A stretch of 64,000 nucleotides of DNA, from contig JARRCS010000003.1 in assembly GCA_029981855.1 (NCBI GenBank), positions 86,962 through 150,961 on the forward strand, written 5' to 3'. Below, piece after piece: positions 1 through 7,332 of this stretch. The notes beneath the pieces were generated by a model. It was not told where the DNA came from. It made no database searches and worked only from the letters and a program-made list of their open reading frames with translations. Made by a program: the position numbers and the translations under genes. Every line of letters starts with the position of its first letter. Positions within the stretch are counted from its first letter, which is position 1. Origin of the DNA: Halanaerobiales bacterium. GTDB lineage: Bacteria > Bacillota > Halanaerobiia > Halanaerobiales > DTU029.

Positions 1-11
1 ATTTATATTAA

Positions 12-33
12 TATATTTTAATATTAAAATATA
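12..33. promoter_or_regulatory. 22-bp perfect palindrome, candidate ArsR operator
   Basis: Positions 12-33 form a perfect, entirely A/T palindrome centred between 22 and 23. It ends 18 bases before the GTG start of the ArsR-type gene, where an autoregulatory operator or core promoter would sit. AT-rich dyads are usual for this family; binding is inferred from position and symmetry only. Confidence 0.5.
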
Positions 34-51
34 ATAATTTAAGGCGGTGAG

Positions 52-354
52 GTGGATATTATAGTGAAGAATATCACAGAAAAAATGGATATAATTGAAG
101 GAAAGGCCAAAATTTTAAAGGCACTCTCCCATCCCATTAGATTATGTATTGTTAAAGGTCTAGTAAAACGGGAGGGTTATAATGTTTCCGGGATGCAGGA
201 GTGTTTAAATATTCCCCAGTCAACCCTCTCACAGCATTTAACTAAATTAAAGGATCTGGGTATACTTGAAGGGAGAAGAAACGGACTTGAGATTAACTAT
301 TATGTTATTAATGAAGATGCCCGTAAAGTAATTAAGGCATTATTTCATGATTAA
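52..354 (+). CDS. ArsR-family winged-helix regulator, possible sulfide/persulfide sensor
   Basis: A 100-residue protein with the ArsR/SmtB fold: the N-terminal KALSHPIRLCIVKGL helix, a recognition helix with NIPQSTLSQHLTKLKDLGIL around residues 53-72, and a wing near RRNGLEINYYVI. It has just two cysteines, Cys32 and Cys51, and no obvious metal-site CxC motif. BigR/SqrR-type ArsR proteins sense persulfide through a cysteine pair, and the next gene (25 bp downstream) is a persulfide/CoA-disulfide reductase, so a thiol-sensing repressor of that gene is the best inference. The pair position differs from the classical SqrR one, so this is not proven. The GTG start at 52 is weakly supported by AAGGCGG; a GTG at 64 or ATG at 85 are alternatives. 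A long palindrome lies directly upstream. Confidence 0.85.
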   Translation: MDIIVKNITEKMDIIEGKAKILKALSHPIRLCIVKGLVKREGYNVSGMQECLNIPQSTLSQHLTKLKDLGILEGRRNGLEINYYVINEDARKVIKALFHD

Positions 355-379
355 ACATATTTAGGAAAGGAGTAATAAT

Positions 380-2875
380 ATGAGTAAAAAAATTGTTATT
401 GTTGGTGGGGTTGCCGGCGGTGCTAGTACAGCCGCCCGGTTAAGAAGGCTTGATGAAGAGGCTGAAATAGTTGTCTTTGAAAAGGGTGAGTATATCTCTT
501 TTGCTAACTGCGGGCTTCCATACCATATAGGAGAGGTTATTGAGGATAGGGAGAGATTACTGGTTCAGACTCCGGAGTCAATGAAGGCCAGATTCAATAT
601 CAGTTGTAAAATCAAAAATGAGGTTATAGCTATTGACCGGGAGAGGAAGGAGGTTCGGGTTAAGGACCTTGAAAAAGATAAAACCTTTAGTGAAAGTTAT
701 GACTATCTCATTCTCTCGCCCGGTGCCAGTCCTATCAAACCACCCCTTGAGGGAATTAATAACCCCAATGTCTTTACCTTAAGGAATATACCCGATACTG
801 ATGAAATTAAAGAATTTATTGATAAGAGGAAACCCGAAAGGGCTGTTGTTGTTGGCGGTGGTTTTATCGGGCTAGAGATGGTTGAAAATTTACACGCCCG
901 GGGAATCGATGTTTCTCTGGTAGAGATGGCTGACCAGGTCCTGCCACCCATAGATTATGAGATGGCAGCTATGGTTCACAACCATTTAAGGATGAAGGGA
1001 ATTCACCTCTATTTAGGAGACGGGATTGCCGGAATTAAGGAAGAGAATGATGGGACTAAAGTTATTCTCCAGAGTGGTACCGGGATTGATACCGATATGG
1101 TTATCCTGGCGATCGGGGTCAGGCCCGAAACAAAACTGGCCGAAGAGGCAGGTCTGGAGATAGGTTCTACCGGTGGTATTAAGGTGAATGAATACCTACA
1201 GACCTCTGATGAGAACATTTATGCCCTGGGAGATGCTATTGAGGTCACTGATTATGTAACCGGTGAGCCCGCCTTAATCCCCCTGGCAGGACCGGCAAAT
1301 AAACAGGGGAGAATAGTGGCCAATAATATTGCCGGCCGGAAGGAAAAATATCAAGGGACACAGGGAACTTCCATTGCCAAGATCTTTGATCTGGCCGTTG
1401 GGTCTACCGGTGTAAATGAAAAACGGTTGAAAAAGGCCGGGCTCGATTATCAGGTTTCCTATACTGATTCCAATAATCATGCCGGTTATTATCCAGGGGC
1501 AAAACCGATGTTTATCAAGATTCTCTTCACCCCCGATGAAGGTAAATTGCTGGGAGCCCAGATAGTAGGGCATGAGGGGGTGGATAAGCGAATAGATGTC
1601 TTTGCTACCGCTATCAGACAGGGGTTGACGGTCTTTGATCTCCAGGAACTGGAACTGGCTTATGCCCCTCCCTTTGGTTCCGCCAAGGATCCGGTTAATA
1701 TGGCCGGTTTTACAGCAGGAAATATCTTGAATGGTATCGTTGAGCCCATTCAGTGGCATGAGATAGATGATCTTGATCAGGATACTATTATTCTTGATGT
1801 TAGACAGGAGATTGAGACTAAACTGGGAAAGATTGAAGGCTCTATTAATATCCCGTTAAATAGTTTGCGGGACCGGCTTGCTGAATTAGATAAGGATAAG
1901 GAAATAGTTGTTTACTGTGCAATTGGTTTGAGGGGTTATATTGCCTGCCGGATTTTAATGCAGAATGGTTTTGAAAAGGTCAAAAATCTGGCCGGTGGTT
2001 ACAAGCTTTATAAAGCCGTCCAGGATGACCGGAATCAGGTTATTGAAGGTCCCGAACAGGAAGAATTGACCTCTGCCTCCAATCCGGAAAAAGGTCAGAT
2101 AGTCGGGGAAAAGGTTGCCCAAAAAAAAATCGGTAAAGAGGTGAAACTTGATGCCTGCGGCTTGCAGTGCCCGGGTCCGATTATGCAGGTCTATAGAAAG
2201 ATGGAGGAACTTGAGGAAGGGGATATTCTGGTTGTTACCGCTACCGACCCCGGTTTCAGAAGGGATATTGAATCCTGGTGCAGGAATACCGGTAATACTC
2301 TGATAAATGCTGAAGATGAAGCAGGGAAAATAAAGGTATCTATCCGTAAAGGACGGGGGGAGGAGAGTGCTACCAGGGAGGCTATCAACCTATCCTCTCC
2401 GGCTAAAAAGAGCAAGACTATGGTAGTATTCAGCGGGGATTTAGACCGGGCAATTGCTTCCTTCATTATTGCTAATGGTGCCGCAGCCATGGGAAATGAG
2501 GTTACCCTCTTTTTTACCTTCTGGGGGCTGAATATCCTGAGAAAAGATAAATATGTTGATGTTGATAAGGGTTTTATGGATAGAATGTTCAGCAAAATGA
2601 TGCCCCGGGGCAGCAAGAAACTTCCCCTCTCAAATATGAATATGTTCGGTCTGGGACCCAAGCTGATCCGTAAGGTAATGAAGGATAAGGGGGTTAATTC
2701 CCTGGAGGAGTTGATCGGTCAGGCTAAATTAAATGGAGTAAGACTTGTCGCCTGTCAGATGTCGATGGATGTAATGGGTATTAAGAAGGAAGAGCTGATA
2801 GATGGGGTTGAAGTCGGTGGGGTGGCCACCTTCCTGGGGGCAGCCGATGAATCAAATATGACCCTCTTTATTTAA
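380..2875 (+). CDS. CoA-disulfide/persulfide reductase with rhodanese, TusA and DsrE-like domains
   Basis: An 831-residue multidomain flavoprotein. Residues 1-450 are a CoA-disulfide reductase-type pyridine nucleotide-disulfide oxidoreductase with the FAD motif GGVAGGAS and the single active-site cysteine Cys44 in FANCGLPYHIG, and a second Rossmann motif VVVGGGFIGLE near 155. Residues about 465-555 are a rhodanese domain with catalytic Cys513 (VVYCAIGLRG). Residues about 588-660 are a TusA/SirA domain with the CPGP motif at Cys597. Residues about 685-831 are a DsrE/DsrF-like domain. The family reduces CoA persulfide, polysulfide or CoA disulfide with NAD(P)H, and the fused domains would relay sulfane sulfur within one chain. 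A good ribosome site (AGGAAAGGAG) precedes the ATG. It forms a unit with the upstream ArsR gene and ends at a terminator. Confidence 0.93.
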   Translation: MSKKIVIVGGVAGGASTAARLRRLDEEAEIVVFEKGEYISFANCGLPYHIGEVIEDRERLLVQTPESMKARFNISCKIKNEVIAIDRERKEVRVKDLEKDKTFSESYDYLILSPGASPIKPPLEGINNPNVFTLRNIPDTDEIKEFIDKRKPERAVVVGGGFIGLEMVENLHARGIDVSLVEMADQVLPPIDYEMAAMVHNHLRMKGIHLYLGDGIAGIKEENDGTKVILQSGTGIDTDMVILAIGVRPETKLAEEAGLEIGSTGGIKVNEYLQTSDENIYALGDAIEVTDYVTGEPALIPLAGPANKQGRIVANNIAGRKEKYQGTQGTSIAKIFDLAVGSTGVNEKRLKKAGLDYQVSYTDSNNHAGYYPGAKPMFIKILFTPDEGKLLGAQIVGHEGVDKRIDVFATAIRQGLTVFDLQELELAYAPPFGSAKDPVNMAGFTAGNILNGIVEPIQWHEIDDLDQDTIILDVRQEIETKLGKIEGSINIPLNSLRDRLAELDKDKEIVVYCAIGLRGYIACRILMQNGFEKVKNLAGGYKLYKAVQDDRNQVIEGPEQEELTSASNPEKGQIVGEKVAQKKIGKEVKLDACGLQCPGPIMQVYRKMEELEEGDILVVTATDPGFRRDIESWCRNTGNTLINAEDEAGKIKVSIRKGRGEESATREAINLSSPAKKSKTMVVFSGDLDRAIASFIIANGAAAMGNEVTLFFTFWGLNILRKDKYVDVDKGFMDRMFSKMMPRGSKKLPLSNMNMFGLGPKLIRKVMKDKGVNSLEELIGQAKLNGVRLVACQMSMDVMGIKKEELIDGVEVGGVATFLGAADESNMTLFI

Positions 2876-2886
2876 AATCGATTGAT

Positions 2887-2924
2887 AAAAACCACGGGGA
2901 GAATTTATCTACCTGTGGTTTTTT
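2887..2924 (+). terminator. Rho-independent terminator after the CoA-disulfide reductase gene
   Basis: AAAAACCACGGG pairs with CCTGTGGTTTTT (one G-T pair) across a 13-nt loop. The stem runs into a T tract, 12 bases after the stop codon. Confidence 0.8.
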
Positions 2925-2964
2925 CTGTGTTCATGAATAAATTATGAGGAAGAGAAAAATAAAA

Positions 2965-3030
2965 CTATGTTTGCAGCAAACTCCAGAATATGCTATAATA
3001 TAAACAAACATGTGTATTCTTAGATAGGTT
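2965..3030 (+). promoter_or_regulatory. Repair-operon promoter with LexA-like box, copy 1
   Basis: A consensus-like vegetative promoter: TTGCAG at 2971-2976, a 17-bp spacer ending in TGC, and TATAAT at 2994-2999. The partial dyad AAACATGTGTAT at 3006-3017, at the predicted start of transcription, has the same spacing as the Gram-positive SOS box GAAC-N4-GTTC, though both arms are degenerate. The whole 66 bp recurs at 13492-13557 with one substitution (C2977 here, T13504 there), in front of another repair operon. The transcript would carry a leader of about 80 nt before yhaO. Confidence 0.8.
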
Positions 3031-3085
3031 CCGGTAAACAGACCGGAGCAAAACTATATCTACCGTTACCGGGGGGAAGTCAGGT

Positions 3086-4456
3086 ATGATCTCCTATGTA
3101 TATGATAGTATTCGCTTTATTCATGCTGCAGATATCCATCTGGGGAGTCTGCCTCATGTTAGCGGTGAACTACCTGAGGAACTTAATGACATCATTAAGC
3201 AGGCTACATACCGGGCCTTTGCCCGGATCTGTAAGAAAGCCATCGATTATAATGTAGATTTTTTAGTCTTATCCGGTGATGTTTATGACCGGGAAGCCCG
3301 TTCGGTTAAGGCCATGAGGTTCTTCAATGAACAGTGTGAAAGGTTGCAAAAAAATTCAATACCGGTATACACCATTACCGGTAACCATGACCCCCTGCGG
3401 GAACGGGGTGAGCTTTTAAAACTGCCGGAAAATGTCCATGTTATCGGTAGTGAGCAGGTAGATATCCGGGAGGTCAGAAATAAAGAGGGTGAAGTGATAG
3501 CCCGTATACTGGGCAGGTCATATAAAGAGAGGGTCCTGTCCGACCGGGAGCTTTTCAAACACTTTAACCTTCCCGATAGTGGTGTCTGGAATATCGGGCT
3601 TTTACATACACAACTGGATCCTAATAACAGTAATTATCTTCCCTGTTCCCTTGATGATCTCCGTGCGGTGGACAACATCCACTACTGGGCTTTAGGACAT
3701 ATTCATAAATGCAGGATCCTTCAGCATCAATGGCCGGTGGTGGCCTATTCAGGGATACCACAGGGGCGTGATTTCGGAGAAGAAGGACTGGGTGGCTGTC
3801 TTCTGGTGGAGATGAACCCCCACCGGGCCCCGGAGATTAAATTCTTACCCCTTTCTCCTGTGGTGCTGGAACGGGTGGAGGTCAAAATTGATGAAGATCC
3901 GGACCGTATTCCGGGGAATATCCCCGAGCTGGAAGAACTGGTCCTGAGGAAGGCTAAAAACATCCTGGATGGAGGACCGGTGATACCCGGTGGTTTAAAA
4001 GCGGTCGAAGGGGAAATCGGTAATATAGAAGGTTATATTATCCAGTGGGTAATTACGGGGAGAGGAGAAATCCACCAGCAGTTGGAGGAACAGGAGGAAG
4101 AGGTCCGTCAGGTCCTGGCGGATAGCCTGAGGCAGAGGTTGCGGTATGAAAAACCCTTTATCTGGACTGATTCTGTTTTGATCAGGACCGGTAACCAGCT
4201 TCCTGAACTTGAGGTACTGAAAGACAACAACCCCGTCTTCAGGGAAGTTGAAGAAGTGATTAATTTATGCCTGACCGACCGGGGTATGAGAGAGAAACTG
4301 CTTGAGGAAATTGGACAGGTCTGGGAAATAAACCCGGACCACGAAAGGATAGATGAAACCAGGATACAGCTGGATGATGACATGATCGGGGCCATTATTG
4401 AGCAGGCCCGCCAGCTGGTAGTTGAAAAACTGGTAGAGGGGAGGGGCCCTAAATGA
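3086..4456 (+). CDS. yhaO: YhaO-type metallophosphoesterase (SbcD/Mre11-like nuclease)
   Basis: A 456-residue protein with the calcineurin-like phosphoesterase metal motifs in order: DIHLG (residues about 16-20), GDVYDR (about 65-70), GNHD (about 101-104) and GHIHK (about 204-208). This is the Mre11/SbcD nuclease fold, and the C-terminal acidic, helical part suits capping by a partner ATPase. The next gene, overlapping by 4 bp, encodes that partner (YhaN), so they probably form an SbcCD/Mre11-Rad50-like complex that processes DNA ends. The ATG at 3086 is chosen because GGGGGGAAG lies 6-7 bases ahead. It is first in a yhaO-yhaN-addB-addA operon under the SOS-like promoter. Confidence 0.9.
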   Translation: MISYVYDSIRFIHAADIHLGSLPHVSGELPEELNDIIKQATYRAFARICKKAIDYNVDFLVLSGDVYDREARSVKAMRFFNEQCERLQKNSIPVYTITGNHDPLRERGELLKLPENVHVIGSEQVDIREVRNKEGEVIARILGRSYKERVLSDRELFKHFNLPDSGVWNIGLLHTQLDPNNSNYLPCSLDDLRAVDNIHYWALGHIHKCRILQHQWPVVAYSGIPQGRDFGEEGLGGCLLVEMNPHRAPEIKFLPLSPVVLERVEVKIDEDPDRIPGNIPELEELVLRKAKNILDGGPVIPGGLKAVEGEIGNIEGYIIQWVITGRGEIHQQLEEQEEEVRQVLADSLRQRLRYEKPFIWTDSVLIRTGNQLPELEVLKDNNPVFREVEEVINLCLTDRGMREKLLEEIGQVWEINPDHERIDETRIQLDDDMIGAIIEQARQLVVEKLVEGRGPK

Positions 4457-7332
4457 AGATAAAAAGACTGTACATTAAGGATTTCGGGATCTTTAGGGAG
4501 CAACAACTTAAGGACCTGTCTCCCGGGGTAATTGTAATCGGAGGGCCGAACAGGGCCGGGAAAACCACCCTCTTACATGTTTTGCGTTATCTCTGGTATG
4601 GTTTCCCTCCCGGGGGCAACTTGCCTCCCGCTACCAGGAGATATGAGGTCGAAGTGGATATAACAGATGGTTCAGAAGAGTTTAACCTCTATCTGGAGGG
4701 TTATGCTAAACCCAAACTGACCTGTAACGGAAGTACCGGCAAAAAGATTAGCCATGAAGAGCTCTTCCGCCTCGATGCCTTTACCTACCACCGTTTATTT
4801 ACCGTTTCTCTTGATGAATTACGTAATATTCCGGCCGGGGTCGATGACACCGAGAGGTTGCAGTCCATCCTGCTGGGAGCGGGATTGGGAGAGATCGTTA
4901 TGATACCGCAGCTGGAAGAAGAACTGAATAAAAGGGCCCATGATATAGGGCGCACCAGGGGAAACCCCAGATACGGCTCTTTTACCCCCTATTACCGCCA
5001 GATTGAAGAGGGAATTAAGCTCAGGCAGAAGGCCTTAAACCAGATCAACGAATATGAAGAGAAAAAAAGGGAACTGGAACTAATCAGTAATCAAATTTCA
5101 ACCCTGGAAGAAAAAACCATTCCCGAACTTGAAGATAAATACATCGTCCTTGATGTTTTAAAGAATAACTATCTTAATTATCAGGAGAAGGAAAGGCTTA
5201 GACTTCAGCTGGACCGTTCCGATATTCAGGACCTGCTCCGGAACTTCCCGGCCGCTAGAGTGGAAAGGGTTAAAAATATACAGGAAAGATACCATCAGGC
5301 CCTTGAGGATTATAACTACCGGTTAGACCGGTTCCGGCAGGTGGTAACCGGGGAGAAGATTGAAGAGATTAAGGACACATTTTTACAACACAGAGATGAG
5401 TTTCGCCAGTATACCCACCTCCTATCGGGGTTGAGGGAAAGGGTAAATAATTACTTCATAAGGCTTGGAGAGCACCGTGATCAGAGAAATGAAATATATA
5501 TGGAAATGAAACAGGTCAATTCCGCCTGGGATGACTTTGAAGTACTAAAGGAGATCAGAACCGATTGGCTTGAACAGGATACCCTGAACCGGAATATAGT
5601 TAACTGTATAGAATTACAAAAGGAACAGAGAGACCTTTCCAGAGAGATTGAAAAACTGGAAGTGGAAAAGGAGCTGCTGGAAAGACAGCTTGCCACCGGG
5701 GTTAATGAACCGGAAGCGGATCTAAGAAACTATTTTATTCTGTCTATCCTGTTTGCACTGGTGGGTGCCGGATTGTCACTGTTTAATGTCGTGGCAGGTT
5801 TAATCATCGGACTGGCCGGTATCATTGGTACCGCATTCTTTCTCTGGAAAAGAAGCATATCCGCTCACAGTCAGAGGCAAGACCGGGAACAGTTACGCAG
5901 GAAATTGGAAGATGTACTAACCAGTCTGGATTTTAATAAAAAGGAACTGGAAAAGACCGGAAAAAGGCTAAGCCCCCTGGAAACACAGCTCCAGGGCTAC
6001 CGCCGTCTGCTGGGAGTGGATGATAACGTTTCTCCGGAAATGGTCAGGGTGATCTTTAGTCGGGTCCGGGATTTAAAGGAAAAGCTTTATCGCTGGGAGC
6101 AGCAGGAACAGGAACAGGAACGGAACGGGCAGGAACTGGATCAGGAACTTAAAAGAATCGAGCAGCTTTTACAGCAGTTTACAGAGATCATCGATAACCG
6201 GGTATTATCTGATTTCAGCAACAGGGACTTAATTGAAGAAAGAATCCGGGCCGGTGAAAAGTTACTTGTTCTTCTTGAAGAGTTCTGTAAATACTGTGAG
6301 TTGGCAGTAGAACTGGACGACAAAGAACACAGGGTCAGGGAGATTGAAAAAGAAATTTACCGGCTCCTCGAAGTAGAGGATGAGTCGGAAGACCTGACGG
6401 AGGAATTAAAACTATTTCTGACAAAAGGGGAGGATTATAGAAGGTATAAAGAACTTGAAGAAAGGTGTGAACTGCTGGAGTTACAGATATCCAGTAAGCT
6501 CGGGACCGAGAGGGTAAGGAAGGCCCTGAAGAATCTCTTTGCCGAAAAAAATGATGATTTTAATGATGAAAGGATGTCTGTTCTTTTTGCTGAATTTTAC
6601 AGCCATTATACCTCACTCGAAGATGTTGAGAATGATTACCGGGAGACGGAGAAAAGACTGCATGAGTTAAAGAAGGAACTGGAGGGGTTAAAAGGGGAGC
6701 AGCTATCCCTGCAGGAAAAACTGGAAGAATTAGCGACAACAAAAAAACTGGAGGAAGCCCAGAGAAAGATTGACGAAGCCAGGGCGGAAATAAAACCTCT
6801 GGCCGAAAAATATGCGGTATACAGGGTAGCGACCTTTATCCTGGGCCAGGTCAGAACCAGGTTTATGAACAGGGCAAGGGATACACTCCTGGACCAGGCC
6901 AGTAAGGTTTTAAAAAAGATGACCGGTGGTGAATATGTAAGGATTTTAGCCCCTGACAACCTGCTGGAAGCTGATTTCCAGGCCCTGTTACACGATGGCA
7001 GAAAACAGGGAACGGTTAATATCCTGAGCAGGGGAACCAGGGAACAGCTCTTTCTGGCGATCAGGGTCAGCAGGTTGAGGGAAATAGAACCCCCATTGCC
7101 GGTAATAGTTGATGATTCCCTGGTCAATTTCGACAGGTACCACCTGGACAATACCGTGGAGATACTCCTGGATCTGGCCAGAACCCACCAGCTATTTATT
7201 CTGACCTGCCATCCGCATCTTGTTGAGTGTATTGCCGGCAAAAAGAACCGGGAAACGCAGTACTGGAAGTTAGAGGAGGGAAATTTTACTCTATCCACCG
7301 GAGAAGAACTGATCAGGGTGCTATCTAAATGA
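4453..7332 (+). CDS. yhaN: YhaN-type AAA/SMC-like ATPase (SbcC/Rad50-like)
   Basis: A 959-residue protein, the usual YhaN length. Walker A is GPNRAGKTT at about residues 31-39. A long, glutamate-rich coiled coil occupies about 180-420 and 475-800. The C-terminal lobe carries an ABC-like signature (LSRGTREQLFLA) and Walker B (PVIVDDSLVNFD, about 883-894). A hydrophobic stretch at about 427-468, between the coiled-coil arms, looks like one or two membrane helices; this feature is characteristic of YhaN and suggests anchoring at the membrane. The ATG overlaps the yhaO stop by 4 bp and GGGAGGGG lies upstream, so translation is coupled. The role is inferred as ATP-gated DNA-end processing with YhaO. 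Confidence 0.9.
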   Translation: MKIKRLYIKDFGIFREQQLKDLSPGVIVIGGPNRAGKTTLLHVLRYLWYGFPPGGNLPPATRRYEVEVDITDGSEEFNLYLEGYAKPKLTCNGSTGKKISHEELFRLDAFTYHRLFTVSLDELRNIPAGVDDTERLQSILLGAGLGEIVMIPQLEEELNKRAHDIGRTRGNPRYGSFTPYYRQIEEGIKLRQKALNQINEYEEKKRELELISNQISTLEEKTIPELEDKYIVLDVLKNNYLNYQEKERLRLQLDRSDIQDLLRNFPAARVERVKNIQERYHQALEDYNYRLDRFRQVVTGEKIEEIKDTFLQHRDEFRQYTHLLSGLRERVNNYFIRLGEHRDQRNEIYMEMKQVNSAWDDFEVLKEIRTDWLEQDTLNRNIVNCIELQKEQRDLSREIEKLEVEKELLERQLATGVNEPEADLRNYFILSILFALVGAGLSLFNVVAGLIIGLAGIIGTAFFLWKRSISAHSQRQDREQLRRKLEDVLTSLDFNKKELEKTGKRLSPLETQLQGYRRLLGVDDNVSPEMVRVIFSRVRDLKEKLYRWEQQEQEQERNGQELDQELKRIEQLLQQFTEIIDNRVLSDFSNRDLIEERIRAGEKLLVLLEEFCKYCELAVELDDKEHRVREIEKEIYRLLEVEDESEDLTEELKLFLTKGEDYRRYKELEERCELLELQISSKLGTERVRKALKNLFAEKNDDFNDERMSVLFAEFYSHYTSLEDVENDYRETEKRLHELKKELEGLKGEQLSLQEKLEELATTKKLEEAQRKIDEARAEIKPLAEKYAVYRVATFILGQVRTRFMNRARDTLLDQASKVLKKMTGGEYVRILAPDNLLEADFQALLHDGRKQGTVNILSRGTREQLFLAIRVSRLREIEPPLPVIVDDSLVNFDRYHLDNTVEILLDLARTHQLFILTCHPHLVECIAGKKNRETQYWKLEEGNFTLSTGEELIRVLSK

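Noticed and set aside
1274..1759. Minus-strand reading frame of 161 codons inside the CoA-disulfide reductase gene
   Set aside because: It is opposite a gene with clear motifs throughout, has no family-like sequence and no ribosome site.
6636..7298. Minus-strand reading frame of 220 codons inside yhaN
   Set aside because: It is serine/leucine-rich shadow coding of the conserved ATPase C-terminus; the plus-strand frame carries Walker B and signature motifs.
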